Of a stretch of 64,000 nt of DNA, positions 47,398 through 56,930 are shown piece after piece. Source of the DNA: Colwellia sp. PAMC 21821. Lineage in GTDB: Bacteria > Pseudomonadota > Gammaproteobacteria > Enterobacterales > Alteromonadaceae. Positions within the stretch are counted from its first letter, which is position 1, and every line of letters starts with the position of its first letter. Position numbers and translations under genes: made by a program. The notes beneath the pieces are model-generated. The model was not told the DNA's origin, ran no database searches, and worked only from the letters and a program-made list of their open reading frames with translations. The stretch is taken from positions 1,302,001-1,366,000 of the forward strand of contig NZ_CP014943.1 in assembly GCF_002077175.1 (NCBI RefSeq), written 5' to 3'.

Positions 47398-48342
47398 ATG
47401 AAACACTACTGTTACTTATTGTTGCCAGAATTTAGTAATTTATGCTTGTTTAATTCTATTGAGCCGCTAAGAGCTGCTAACAGTTTTATTGATGGGCCAG
47501 GCTATCAATGGTCCTTAGTATCTATGGATGGAAATGCCGTCACTAGCTCCAGTGGTTTTGAAATGCGTGTAAACTGTAGCATTAGCCAATTGCTAGAGTC
47601 AGAAAAGCCTGATGTGTTGATTGTTTTAGCAAGTTATAACTACCAAAGGCACAGTACCGATGCGGTAATCGAAAAATTACGCCAATTGAAAAACCATATA
47701 AAAGTCATTGGCGGACTAGATTCTGGTAGTTATCCTCTGGCAAAAGCCAAGTTACTTAATGGCTACAGAGCGACGATTCATTGGGCTGAAATTGAGACCT
47801 TTAGCGAGGAGTTTCGACAAGTTGAGGTTTGCAATAATCGCTATGTTATTGACCGAAATCGTATAAGTTCGGGCGGGGCGACTACTGCACTTGATCTTAT
47901 GCTATCGATTATCAGTCATGATTTTGGTAAAGAAATTGCCATTGCAGTATCTGACTTACTGATATTTGATACTGAGCGCTCCGGCAGTACCCCACAACGT
48001 GAGCATGTGCCGGCTATGATAGAAAATCAAACTCCACGGCTGGCTCGAGCAATAAAACTCATGGAACGAAACATAGAAATACCCTTAACGGTGGCTGAAA
48101 TAGCCGGACAAACTTTCGTTTCTCAACGCCAATTAGAACGAGATTTTAAGAAGGTTTTAGGCAATAGTATCGCTGGCTACTATTCAAGATTACGGATAAT
48201 GTTCGCACAGCGACTGTTAACAGAAACCAGTTTAAATACCACCGCAATCGCTATCCGCTCTGGTTACAGTTCGCGGGCTTCTTTTAACCGGTCTTATAAA
48301 AGAATATTAGGTAAAACACCGACAGACGACAGAAGAAAATAA
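47398..48342 (+). CDS. GlxA-type AraC family regulator
   Basis: From ATG 47398 the product is 314 aa. The N-terminal 180 residues form a DJ-1/PfpI-like domain (CYLLLPEFSNLCLFNSIEPLRAANSF, GGLDSGSYPLAKAKLL, ISSGGATTALDLML). The C-terminal AraC domain has two helix-turn-helix motifs (LTVAEIAGQTFVSQRQLERDFKK and TTAIAIRSGYSSRASFNRSYK). GbdR and CdhR, activators of glycine betaine and carnitine catabolism, share this design. It is divergent from the acyl-CoA operon and is its probable activator, with a cationic amino acid or betaine-like ligand inferred. A TTG at 47392 is an alternative start. Confidence 0.92.
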   Translation: MKHYCYLLLPEFSNLCLFNSIEPLRAANSFIDGPGYQWSLVSMDGNAVTSSSGFEMRVNCSISQLLESEKPDVLIVLASYNYQRHSTDAVIEKLRQLKNHIKVIGGLDSGSYPLAKAKLLNGYRATIHWAEIETFSEEFRQVEVCNNRYVIDRNRISSGGATTALDLMLSIISHDFGKEIAIAVSDLLIFDTERSGSTPQREHVPAMIENQTPRLARAIKLMERNIEIPLTVAEIAGQTFVSQRQLERDFKKVLGNSIAGYYSRLRIMFAQRLLTETSLNTTAIAIRSGYSSRASFNRSYKRILGKTPTDDRRK

Positions 48343-48368
48343 GTAAGAAACTAAGTAAGAAAACGCCT

Positions 48369-49016
48369 CTATGCCAGGCGTTTTAAACCATTAGTGATTA
48401 GCGCATCTACCCAACATTGACAAATTTTTGCCGCCTCATCTGGTGAAAAGTTATTTGGGTTTAGCGACCATTCTAACCATAAACCATCCATTAACGCAGA
48501 TAGGCCAGTTGCGGCAAGTCGAATGTTAATACCTTCAATAGCGCGTTCTTTTACCGTTGCTGCCATCAACTTTTCTAGCGTCGTGATGACCTTGTTATTC
48601 ACTTCATTTCGTAGCACAGCTATTTCAGGTTTTTGTTTACTTAAGCCCCAAAAAACCAACCAAATCATTAAATAGTCTTTATCTAATACTGGCCGGCGAA
48701 AACTCACATCGATAAATAAGCGTAATTTATTCAGTGCAGAGGGGTCGCTTGCATGGGCTAACGATTGATTAATACGGGTGTAGATGTCTTTGGTTAAATA
48801 ACGATAAGCTTCGGTAAGTAACTCTTCTTTACCGGAGAAATGGTGCGTTAGCAGCCCCGCAGAAACTCCCGCTTCCTGACAAACTTTACGTACAGAAAGC
48901 CCAGCATGACCTTCTTTTATTATACAGCGTAATGTTGCATCAATCAGTGCTAATCGCCTTTCATCTGGGCTTAATCGAGCGCCTGACTTTGTAGGACTAG
49001 CAAATAAACCTTGCAT
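48369..49016 (-). CDS. TetR family repressor, BetI-like
   Basis: The 215-aa protein has the TetR helix-turn-helix at about 35-65 (IKEGHAGLSVRKVCQEAGVSAGLLTHHFSGKEELLTEAYRYL region) and an all-helical ligand domain. BetI resemblance lies in the DNA-binding part and in FWGLSKQKPEIA-type segments. It is divergent from aruI. Two 18-bp operators before aruI and one weaker copy before its own start suggest repression of the aru genes and itself. The inducer may be arginine, 2-ketoarginine or 4-guanidinobutyrate. Confidence 0.9.
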   Translation of the reverse strand: MQGLFASPTKSGARLSPDERRLALIDATLRCIIKEGHAGLSVRKVCQEAGVSAGLLTHHFSGKEELLTEAYRYLTKDIYTRINQSLAHASDPSALNKLRLFIDVSFRRPVLDKDYLMIWLVFWGLSKQKPEIAVLRNEVNNKVITTLEKLMAATVKERAIEGINIRLAATGLSALMDGLWLEWSLNPNNFSPDEAAKICQCWVDALITNGLKRLA

Positions 49017-49116
49017 GGCATTTCCCTAAAATACGTTGATAATCATGTTATTTTTAACTTAACCAACTAATATTTAAGGTAATAGTTGAAATACAAAAAT
49101 AAAGTGGCAGCACGCT

Positions 49117-49134
49117 ATTGTACACTTGTATAGT
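49117..49134. promoter_or_regulatory. Weak TetR-type operator before the tetR gene
   Basis: ATTGTACACTTGTATAGT matches the two aruI-side sites in layout (ATTGtAC..N..GTA.A.T) with a lower palindrome score (6 of 8 pairs). It lies 100 bases upstream of the repressor start and could support autorepression. Confidence 0.4.
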
Positions 49135-49243
49135 AACATGCTAGCTTAATAGCACAAAATAGTTACTAACAAAAAATGACGACAGGTTTAAATCGCGGCC
49201 TTTAATTTACTATAAATTGGTCAGCAAAAATTTTTAAATCACT

Positions 49244-49299
49244 ATTGAACGACCGTACAATAAGATTTTTACTAACTAGTTATTGTACGGTCGTATAAC
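49244..49299. promoter_or_regulatory. Two TetR-type operators upstream of aruI
   Basis: ATTGAACGACCGTACAAT (49244-49261) and ATTGTACGGTCGTATAAC (49282-49299) each form an imperfect palindrome (7 and 6 of 8 pairs), 38 bases apart. Together they also make a 15-bp perfect inverted repeat, ACGACCGTACAATAA with its complement (49249-49263, 49280-49294). BetI operators look much the same (ATTGAACG-N2-CGTTCAAT, from memory). The 49017-49330 gap holds no gene. Confidence 0.75.
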
Positions 49300-49330
49300 A
49301 ACATTCTACATTGCGTTAAGAGGTTTCACC

Positions 49331-50980
49331 ATGACAACTAAGATAATAAATGAACTCACCTGTGGACAAGCTTTGGTCAAATTACTAGAAGCCTATGGTG
49401 TTGATACCGTTTTTGGTATCCCGGGCGTTCATACGTTGGATCTCTATGACGGTTTGAGTGGCAGTACCATACAACATGTACTAGCACGACATGAGCAAGG
49501 CGCAGGCTTTATGGCTGATGGCTATGCTCGTGTCACAGGTAAGCCTGGTGTTTGTTTTACTATCACAGGTCCTGGTGTAACCAATATTGCAACGCCTATG
49601 GGTCAAGCGTTTGCTGACTCCATTCCTATGCTAGTCATTAGTAGCGTGAACAAAGTTAACTCTATGGGTCGTGGACGTGGAGAATTACACGAAACTAAAG
49701 ATCAACGTGCGATTACCACGCCAATTACCGCTTTTAGTGCCACCGCATATAGCCCAAGCGAAGTGCCAGCTCTTATTGCCAGAGCTTTTAGTATTTTCAA
49801 TAGCGAACGTCCTAGACCGGTATTTATCGAACTACCACTTGATGTAATTAACGCGCCAATTAATAGCGATTGGTTAAGTAAGCCGGTGCAATTGGCTCCC
49901 CGACCTGCACCGCAAAATCGCACAGTGATACAAGCAACTGACATGCTCAGCCAAGCCAAAAAACCGGTCATTATCGCCGGTGGTGGTGCAATAGCAGCTG
50001 GCGGTGAACTGCAACAATTAGCAGAACAGCTTGGCGCAGCAGTATTTACTACAGTAGCAGCGAAAGGATTACTCCCAACGGATCATCCGCTCTACGCCGG
50101 TTCAATATTATGCGTTGAGCCAAGCTGGAATTTTTTATCAGATGCCGATGTTATTTTAGCGGTGGGTACCGAGTTAGCCGAAACCGATATGTGGCGTGAG
50201 AAACTACCACTTTCAGGCAAATTAATTCGTGTCGATATTGATCCAGAAAAAATGAATGATTTGTATTTGGCCGATCTGCCAATTATCGCCGATGCTGCCT
50301 GTGCGCTAGAAGCCTTTCATAAAGCATTAGCGAGCGCTGAGAAAGCAAACGCGCAGAATACAACAGCCGCATTAAGTGCATTAAAAACTGAAGTAAAAAC
50401 CGACGTTGAACCGTTACAAAAAATACACCAACAAGTGTTGGATGTCGTAGCCCGTGTTTTACCCGATGATAGCTTTATCTCTGCCGATATGACGCAAATA
50501 GCCTACACAGGTAATTACTTATTTGATGTTAATAAGCCGCGCTCATGGTTACACCCCACAGGCTATGGCACGCTTGGTTATGCACTACCTGCCAGTATCG
50601 GCGCTAAGTTCGGTGCTCCTGAACGCCCAGGTTTAGTCTTGGCCGGCGATGGCGGTATTTTATATACCATTCAAGAATTAGCCACCGCCTGTGAAGAGCT
50701 TAAATCGCCGTTAGTGGTTTTATTATGGAACAACGACAGCTTAGGGCAAATACGAGACGACATGGTAGCGCAAGGCATAGAGCCCATTGGTGTTAATCCT
50801 AAAACCCCGGACTTTATCAGTATTGCCAAAGGCTTTGGTTGCAATACTGCCAAACCAGATTCATTGCAGGCACTCGAGAAAAATTTACGCGACGCCTTTA
50901 CCTTCAATGGCGTGACCTTAATCCAAATGAACGAAAACTATCTACGTTCAACAACACAATTATCAGGAGCATCAGCATGA
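49331..50980 (+). CDS. aruI: 2-ketoarginine decarboxylase AruI (TPP enzyme)
   Basis: ATG 49331 with AGAGG upstream gives 549 aa. ThDP enzyme of the acetolactate-synthase type, closest to AruI (5-guanidino-2-oxopentanoate decarboxylase): FGIPGVHTLDLYDGL, RHEQGAGFMADGYARV with the catalytic Glu, FTITGPGVTNIATPMGQAFADS and the C-terminal GDGGILYTIQELATACEE ThDP-Mg motif. It decarboxylates 2-ketoarginine to 4-guanidinobutyraldehyde. It is translationally coupled to aruH, which makes its substrate (ATGA overlap). This gene pair is the arginine transaminase pathway of Pseudomonas. Simple acetolactate synthase is less likely because no regulatory subunit follows. Confidence 0.9.
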   Translation: MTTKIINELTCGQALVKLLEAYGVDTVFGIPGVHTLDLYDGLSGSTIQHVLARHEQGAGFMADGYARVTGKPGVCFTITGPGVTNIATPMGQAFADSIPMLVISSVNKVNSMGRGRGELHETKDQRAITTPITAFSATAYSPSEVPALIARAFSIFNSERPRPVFIELPLDVINAPINSDWLSKPVQLAPRPAPQNRTVIQATDMLSQAKKPVIIAGGGAIAAGGELQQLAEQLGAAVFTTVAAKGLLPTDHPLYAGSILCVEPSWNFLSDADVILAVGTELAETDMWREKLPLSGKLIRVDIDPEKMNDLYLADLPIIADAACALEAFHKALASAEKANAQNTTAALSALKTEVKTDVEPLQKIHQQVLDVVARVLPDDSFISADMTQIAYTGNYLFDVNKPRSWLHPTGYGTLGYALPASIGAKFGAPERPGLVLAGDGGILYTIQELATACEELKSPLVVLLWNNDSLGQIRDDMVAQGIEPIGVNPKTPDFISIAKGFGCNTAKPDSLQALEKNLRDAFTFNGVTLIQMNENYLRSTTQLSGASA

Positions 50981-52176
50981 AATATTCTGCCTTAACCACC
51001 CGTATCGGTGGCGATTCCGCTGATGCTTGGCAAATACTGTATCGTGCCATGGATCGACAAAAAGCCGGAGACGATGTGGTCATTCTTGCTGTTGGAGATC
51101 CTGACTTTGATACTCCGCAGCCGATAATAGATGCGGCAATCAATGGTTTACAAACCGGCGCAACGCATTACACCGATGTGGTTGGTGATGCCGAATTAAG
51201 AACCATCATCGCCAATTGGCATAGTCAGTCCACAGGACAAAACGTCAGTAAAGCACAAGTTGTGGTAATGAATGGCGCCCAATGTGCATTATACGGTGCT
51301 GCGCAATGTATTATGGAAGCGGGTGCAGAAGTCATTATTCCAGAGCCTATGTATACCACTTATGAAGCGTTATTCAATGCCACGGGTGCTAAGGTGATTA
51401 AAGTGCCGATGCGACCAGAAAATAACTTTCAAGTGTTGCCGGAAGATATTGCCGCTGCTGTAACTGATAAAACCACTGCTATTTTAATCAATAGCCCGAA
51501 CAACCCAACCGGTGCAGTTTTTCCGCGCAGTACCATGGAGGCTGTGGCAGAGATATGTAAGCGTCATGATTTATGGCTGATTTCAGATGAAGTGTATTCA
51601 ACCGTGACCTTTGGCACTGAGCACTTTAGCCCTTGCGCACTGCCTGGAATGGCTGAGCGCACTATCACTATTAACAGTTTATCAAAATCTCATGCTATGA
51701 CAGGCTGGCGATTAGGTTGGGTCGTCTGCCCTGAAGAAATGGCCTTACATTTAGGTAACTTAACCCTGTGTATGCTATTTGGTAGCCCAGCATTTATCCA
51801 AGACGCCGCAAAAGTCGCCCTTACCACCAAGCTACCTGAACTTGAACAGATGCGTCAAACGTATCAACGCCGCCGTGATGTTTTTTATCAGCAGCTAAAA
51901 AATATTGAAGGCATTCATTGCCACCTGCCAGAAGCTGGCATGTTTTTAATGGTCGATATTCGAGAAACCGGAATGTCGAGCCAAGACATGGCCGAGTTAC
52001 TATTAAATAAATTTGATGTTGCCACCTTACCCGGTGTTGCTTTTGGTCCATCAGGCGAAGGTCACATCAGAGTCAGCTTAGGCGTTTCAGAAGAAGATTT
52101 AGTGAAAGCGAGTCATCGAATTGCCGCCTGTATTGATTATATTCAAGCAAATAAGCGCCAGCAAGATTTAGGCTAA
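50977..52176 (+). CDS. aruH: Arginine-pyruvate transaminase AruH
   Basis: ATG 50977 overlaps the aruI stop by four bases. The earlier in-frame starts would run deep into aruI. The 399-aa class I aminotransferase aligns by eye with P. aeruginosa AruH: LAVGDPDFDTPQPIIDAAI, NGAQCALYGAAQC, INSPNNPTGAVFPRSTMEA, PGMAERTITINSLSKSHAMTGWRLGWVV with PLP lysine Lys237, and GSPAFIQDAAKVAL. It converts arginine and pyruvate to 2-ketoarginine and alanine. Context with AruI and an aldehyde dehydrogenase supports this over a generic aspartate aminotransferase. Confidence 0.93.
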   Translation: MKYSALTTRIGGDSADAWQILYRAMDRQKAGDDVVILAVGDPDFDTPQPIIDAAINGLQTGATHYTDVVGDAELRTIIANWHSQSTGQNVSKAQVVVMNGAQCALYGAAQCIMEAGAEVIIPEPMYTTYEALFNATGAKVIKVPMRPENNFQVLPEDIAAAVTDKTTAILINSPNNPTGAVFPRSTMEAVAEICKRHDLWLISDEVYSTVTFGTEHFSPCALPGMAERTITINSLSKSHAMTGWRLGWVVCPEEMALHLGNLTLCMLFGSPAFIQDAAKVALTTKLPELEQMRQTYQRRRDVFYQQLKNIEGIHCHLPEAGMFLMVDIRETGMSSQDMAELLLNKFDVATLPGVAFGPSGEGHIRVSLGVSEEDLVKASHRIAACIDYIQANKRQQDLG

Positions 52177-52247
52177 GGCTTTGTTGTGCTACAAACAGAT
52201 CCAGTATCAATGGAGTAGCTGTCCGTTGATACTGTTCGGAGTAATAA

Positions 52248-53666
52248 ATGATTAATTATCAAAAACTATTTATCAATGGTGACTGGCAAAGCTCAACCAG
52301 CGAGCAATATTCAACGGTGATAAACCCTGCCACTGAACAGCCGATAGCCAGTGTTATTTCTGGTAATCGTGATGACGTAAATAGCGCAGTACAAGCCGCG
52401 AAAAAAGCTTTTAACCGTTGGTCGAGCACTACCGGCGCTGAACGAGCACATTTTCTTACAGTGTTAGCGAAAAAACTTACAGAACGAGAGCATGAGCTTG
52501 CGGCACTGATTTCTGACGAATTGGGCATGCCGCGTCATTTAGCTTTAGATATTCAAGTTCGAGGCCCTATTCAAGGCATCATATCTTATATTGACTATGC
52601 CCATTTAATGGATGATAGCGAGCAAGTGGGTAACTCCATCATTGTCAAAGAAGCCATTGGTGTTTGTGCCTTGATCTGCCCTTGGAATTATCCTTTACAT
52701 CAACTTATTGGCAAGATTGCCCCCGCTATTGCTGCTGGCTGCACTATGATTGTAAAGCCCAGTGTCGAAGCACCATTAAGTGCTTTCTTTTTAGCTGAAA
52801 TTTGTGCCGAAATAGGTTTACCTGCCGGCGTTTTAAATATTGTGACTGGACCTGGACGTGAAATCGGAGATGCACTTTGTACCCATCCCGATGTTGATAT
52901 GGTGTCATTTACCGGCTCCAACCAAGTGGGTGTCAGTGTAATGAAAGCCGCAAGTGATTCAGTAAAACGAGTTTGCCAAGAACTCGGCGGTAAATCAGCA
53001 TTTATCATTACCGAAGATGCTGATCTTGAAGCGGCGATAAAGTACGGCGTCGAAGATATTATGTGTAATTCTGGCCAAACCTGCACGGCATTGAGCCGCA
53101 TGCTAATCCCGCGCAGTCGTTACGAACAAGCAATAACCATTGCCAAGTCGGTAGCAGAAACATTAGTGATTGGTAGTCCGCTTGATTCTAAAAGTGATAT
53201 GGGACCTGTAGTGTCAGCACATCAGCAACAAGTTGTTTTAGATTACATTCAACAGGGCATTAATGAAGGAGCTCGCTTAGTCACAGGGGGATTAAGTAAA
53301 CCCGCAGGACTAAGCAAGGGTTATTATGTTAACGCCACTATTTTTGCCGATGTTGATAACAAAATGACCATAGCGCAAGAAGAGATATTCGGCCCGGTAT
53401 TGTCAATCATTCCTTATGACGATATTGAACAAGCCATTGAGATAGCCAATGACAGTATTTTTGGTCTCTCGGGCGCGGTTTGGGCAGCCAATAAAGTAGA
53501 AGCGATAGCAATAGCGAAAAAAATCAAATCAGGGCAAGTCTTTATCAACGGCGCACAATTTAACTACCAAGCTCCTTTTGGTGGTTATAAGCAGTCGGGT
53601 AACGGCAGAGAATGGGGCGAAGATGGCTTAAAAGAGTTTATAGAAATAAAAGCCATGCAAATTTAA
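52248..53666 (+). CDS. Aldehyde dehydrogenase, probable 4-guanidinobutyraldehyde dehydrogenase
   Basis: The 472-aa NAD(P) enzyme has FTGSNQVGVSVM for cofactor binding, the general-base Glu in VCQELGGKSAF and the nucleophile Cys in NSGQTCTALSRM. NGAQFNYQAPFGGYKQSGNGREWGEDGL marks the C-terminal oligomerisation region (in part). GGAG precedes the ATG. It follows aruH by 71 bases. In Pseudomonas the KauB-type dehydrogenase oxidises 4-guanidinobutyraldehyde to 4-guanidinobutyrate. The same step is expected here. Exact specificity is inferred from operon context. Confidence 0.9.
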   Translation: MINYQKLFINGDWQSSTSEQYSTVINPATEQPIASVISGNRDDVNSAVQAAKKAFNRWSSTTGAERAHFLTVLAKKLTEREHELAALISDELGMPRHLALDIQVRGPIQGIISYIDYAHLMDDSEQVGNSIIVKEAIGVCALICPWNYPLHQLIGKIAPAIAAGCTMIVKPSVEAPLSAFFLAEICAEIGLPAGVLNIVTGPGREIGDALCTHPDVDMVSFTGSNQVGVSVMKAASDSVKRVCQELGGKSAFIITEDADLEAAIKYGVEDIMCNSGQTCTALSRMLIPRSRYEQAITIAKSVAETLVIGSPLDSKSDMGPVVSAHQQQVVLDYIQQGINEGARLVTGGLSKPAGLSKGYYVNATIFADVDNKMTIAQEEIFGPVLSIIPYDDIEQAIEIANDSIFGLSGAVWAANKVEAIAIAKKIKSGQVFINGAQFNYQAPFGGYKQSGNGREWGEDGLKEFIEIKAMQI

Positions 53667-53774
53667 CACTAGCGAATCAAAGCTATTGCCCTATTCAAAT
53701 AAAAGAACGATAAACTCATTCATCAACTAAGCGTTTGGTTTTGAAAAACATCGACCAAATTACAGGTGTTATAA

Positions 53775-55034
53775 ATGTTAGAACATTCGTCAAATCAACC
53801 ACAGCACGTGAATAAGAAAATGACTGACGCCTGGGCGGTATTGCTCAGTATTGGTGTTTTTCTCACCGTAAATAATATTATTTATAACGTACTCTTTATC
53901 ATTTTAGGCTCCGCCGCTGATTTAAAAGGTTACAGTGAACCGCAAATAGGTTTATTAGGTACCGTGTATTTAATAGGCCAAATGGTCGCGAACTTATCCA
54001 GTGTTTTATGGGTCAGAAAGCTGAACTGGAAGTTGATGATTGGCCTAGCAACGGTTGTTTCAGTACTGTCTTTATATGCCTCCGCTTTTGTAGACTATAA
54101 TGGCTTCTTAATCTTATTAACAATTACAGGTTTAGCTTGCGGTGTGGCGCAAGCCTGCGTTATGTGTTGTATCAGTGGTTTACAAGATCCCACTAAAGCT
54201 TATAGCTTAGGACTAGGTTTACAAGTCGTGGTTGCCGGTGCGGTAATTTATTTTCTGCAACTGCACGTTACACCTAATTATGGTTACGCGGGCTTGCTGT
54301 TTACCATTGCAGGGTTATTTGCCTTCTCGCTATTTTTCCTTTTCTCCATGCCTAGTACTGACGATAGAACTAGCAGCATAGTTCAACATGCAACTACCAG
54401 TAAAATGCCAAGCAAAGTTTCGGTGCCTTCGTTGATCGCCCTCGGCGGTATTGGTATTTACTTTATTGGCCAAACCGGTATATGGGGATTTTTAGAACGA
54501 ATAGCGGTATCAAAAAACATGGATTATGAGTTTATTGGCATTGTGCTAGGGGCAGTATTAGTACTTTGCTCAATTGGCGCATTTTTGGCCATTAAAGTCG
54601 GTAGCCGCTACGGTATATTAAAACCGATGATATTTGGCATTGGGCTATTTTTCATATCAGTAGTCCTTTGGATTATTAGCGATAACAAATGGATTTACGC
54701 ATTATCCGCCCTTATTTATGCCAGTGCGTGGAATTTTTGCTTGCCCTATCAGTTATTAGCAGTCAATAAAACCGATAAAGACGGCAGCTATGCGGCCATG
54801 ATTCCTGCTTTTCAATCCATAGGGGGCGCTGTAGGTCCTGCAATGGCAGGCATTTTAATTTTTGAAGGCAACTTTAACTATGTTTATCTATTGGCCATAT
54901 TCACCAGCATAGCCAGCTTAGTTATTTTTTGGCTGGTCACTAAAAGGCACAGTGATGAAGATGCATCGAATGCGCTAAAGCTTAAAAACATCCCATTGAA
55001 AGAAGAAGGCGAATACCACTCTTCACCAAGTTGA
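53775..55034 (+). CDS. MFS transporter
   Basis: The 419-aa protein has about 12 hydrophobic helices with a central loop near 200-215. Fragments such as GYSEPQIGLLGTVYLIGQMVANL and PLIPAFQSIGGAVGPAMAG-like AAMIPAFQSIGGAVGPAMAG fit the major facilitator superfamily. It ends the aruI-aruH-ALDH run, 108 bases after the dehydrogenase. A likely function is uptake or efflux of arginine, 4-guanidinobutyrate or a related amine. The family's subgroup was not identified. Confidence 0.88.
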   Translation: MLEHSSNQPQHVNKKMTDAWAVLLSIGVFLTVNNIIYNVLFIILGSAADLKGYSEPQIGLLGTVYLIGQMVANLSSVLWVRKLNWKLMIGLATVVSVLSLYASAFVDYNGFLILLTITGLACGVAQACVMCCISGLQDPTKAYSLGLGLQVVVAGAVIYFLQLHVTPNYGYAGLLFTIAGLFAFSLFFLFSMPSTDDRTSSIVQHATTSKMPSKVSVPSLIALGGIGIYFIGQTGIWGFLERIAVSKNMDYEFIGIVLGAVLVLCSIGAFLAIKVGSRYGILKPMIFGIGLFFISVVLWIISDNKWIYALSALIYASAWNFCLPYQLLAVNKTDKDGSYAAMIPAFQSIGGAVGPAMAGILIFEGNFNYVYLLAIFTSIASLVIFWLVTKRHSDEDASNALKLKNIPLKEEGEYHSSPS

Positions 55035-55123
55035 CCATGTGCGGCATTTAGTCTGATGGCTAATATCCACGCTACATGCCAAGCTCACACAACTGATAAA
55101 AAAATAGCACTAAAACGAATAAC

Positions 55124-55164
55124 GCCTAACGGATTAATGTAATCATTCGTTAGGCTTTTTTTTT
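55124..55164. terminator. Terminator between MFS and sulfotransferase genes
   Basis: GCCTAACG (55124-55131) and CGTTAGGC (55148-55155) pair, with ATTAAT/ATTAC-type extension inside, followed by nine T's. It serves the convergent plus and minus genes. Confidence 0.88.
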
Positions 55165-55166
55165 CA

Positions 55167-56756
55167 CTACAACTTAATATTGGCGGCTTTAAGCCTCTGA
55201 ATTAATGGCACAAGCTCTTTTTCATAGTTACGCCATTTAGCCACTGAATGGCTGTAGATGGGCTGCCTAACTTGCGCAGCACTGGCGGTGGTTGACGCAC
55301 TTTTATTATCATAAAAACGTAAACATTGGTCTTGCCAAGGCAAGTCGCAAAACGCTAATAAGCGCTTGGTTTCGGCTTCCGAATTATTAACCAGTTGTTC
55401 ATATTCAATATCATAAATCACCCCAGGCATAAGCTCATGCCAATGCTGCATCAGCTTGTCATAGGCAATGTAATAATTGGCTATTTCTTCCAAGTTATAA
55501 GAAAACGCATAAGAATTTTTAAAGAGTTTTTTATAGATAGCGTAGCAGGTATCAAGCGGATGACGGCGCAGATGTATAATCTTAGCATTCGGTAACGCCT
55601 GATGAATGAGACCAGCATAAAGAAAATTCAATGGCATTTTATCAATCAGCCGATCTTCTGCAGGCACAAGTTCAGCAATACTGGTCATATACGCTTCACC
55701 CAATTGCTCAAAATCAACTTTTTGGCTAAGTGCTACAAGGTCAGCCGACTTATCTTGTTTTTCGTGTTTTAAGCGCTGACACAAGTCGACTAAAGTGGTG
55801 GCAAAATTATTCAATTCACCGGCAGAGGTTACTTCTGAGTGACTTTCAAGAATACGTTCAACCAGTGTTGTACCTGTGCGCGGCAAGCCAATAATAAAGA
55901 TAGGCGCTTGTTTAGACGAACCTTTAGTTGTGCTATTTTGCCAAGATTGATTAAAACTTTGCATTACACGTGCAATGGTTTGGGTTTCTTTTTCCGCATC
56001 ATACTGCATGTGTTCTCGACGCAAATCCGCACCGGCTTTTAAATAACGAAATGACGCTTGATAGTCGCCAATATCTTCAAGCTCTTTCGCCAGTGCATAG
56101 TTAATTTTGACACTGTTTTTTGGCTCTTTAATACCTTGATGCAAAAGCTCTTGTAACTGTTTAATATGATTATTATCGGTTTTTTGCGTAATAATGTCAG
56201 AACGTAAGGCTATAGCTTCATAATCTTGAGGGTTAAATTCAATGGCTTTATTTAATGCCGCTTCTGCAGCGGGCATATTCCCCAAAAAACGCTCAATTGT
56301 GGCGATATTATAAAACAATGAAGCACTTTTATGACCTCGCTGAACGAGATCGATATACAGTTGTAATGCCTGTGGGTAGAGTTTCAAGCTACTTAAACAT
56401 GCGCCCAAAACACCACACCATTCTGGATTTTTAGGGGCTAAAGCATAAACCTCTAACGCTAAGTGTTTTGCGTCATTAAATTTTTCACAGGCATGTAAAC
56501 ACTTTATTTTTTTAAGCTTAGTAGGAATATCATCAGGGTTTAACTGTAATATTTTATTGATTGATTCTAACGCCGCTTTGGGCTGTTTATTCATTAATTG
56601 TATTTGCGAGAGTAATTGCCATGCTGGCAGGTACTGTGGGTAAGTATGTAATAATTGCCGGCATGCTTGTTCGGCACTGATATATTGTTTATTTTTTACT
56701 TGTTGAAGCACCTGTTCAAATGTTTGCTCTGCGATATTGATATCTGCATTTGTCAT
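55167..56756 (-). CDS. TPR-repeat sulfotransferase
   Basis: The 529-aa protein has TPR repeats over about 10-270 (AEQACRQLLHTYPQYLPAWQLLS, ALESINKILQLNPDDIPT, AEAALNKAIEFNPQDYEA). The C-terminal sulfotransferase domain has the 5' phosphosulfate loop PIFIIGLPRTGTTLVERILESHSE and the 3' phosphate motif KIIHLRRHPLDTCYAIYKK. No signal peptide. Such proteins are common beside TonB-dependent receptors in marine and sphingomonad bacteria, and their substrates are unknown. It lies 174 bases downstream of the TonB receptor gene on the same strand, so co-regulation is likely. Confidence 0.92.
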   Translation of the reverse strand: MTNADINIAEQTFEQVLQQVKNKQYISAEQACRQLLHTYPQYLPAWQLLSQIQLMNKQPKAALESINKILQLNPDDIPTKLKKIKCLHACEKFNDAKHLALEVYALAPKNPEWCGVLGACLSSLKLYPQALQLYIDLVQRGHKSASLFYNIATIERFLGNMPAAEAALNKAIEFNPQDYEAIALRSDIITQKTDNNHIKQLQELLHQGIKEPKNSVKINYALAKELEDIGDYQASFRYLKAGADLRREHMQYDAEKETQTIARVMQSFNQSWQNSTTKGSSKQAPIFIIGLPRTGTTLVERILESHSEVTSAGELNNFATTLVDLCQRLKHEKQDKSADLVALSQKVDFEQLGEAYMTSIAELVPAEDRLIDKMPLNFLYAGLIHQALPNAKIIHLRRHPLDTCYAIYKKLFKNSYAFSYNLEEIANYYIAYDKLMQHWHELMPGVIYDIEYEQLVNNSEAETKRLLAFCDLPWQDQCLRFYDNKSASTTASAAQVRQPIYSHSVAKWRNYEKELVPLIQRLKAANIKL

Positions 56757-56930
56757 AGCGAATTTACTCTACTTACTCGACTTATTCACATCGTGCGTGA
56801 TAAACGATAAAACGCCCTAGCGTTTAAAAACAAAAATGACCAGCGGCTATTCAAGATGATGCTTTGAATAGCCTACCAGCCAATATATACGTTAACGACT
56901 TATTTAACCTAGGTTATTTCACCTGAGAAT

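Noticed and set aside
49331..50980. Acetolactate synthase large subunit
   Set aside because: No small regulatory subunit follows and the neighbour is AruH. The RHEQGAGFMADGYARV-type sequence is compatible with both, so context decided.
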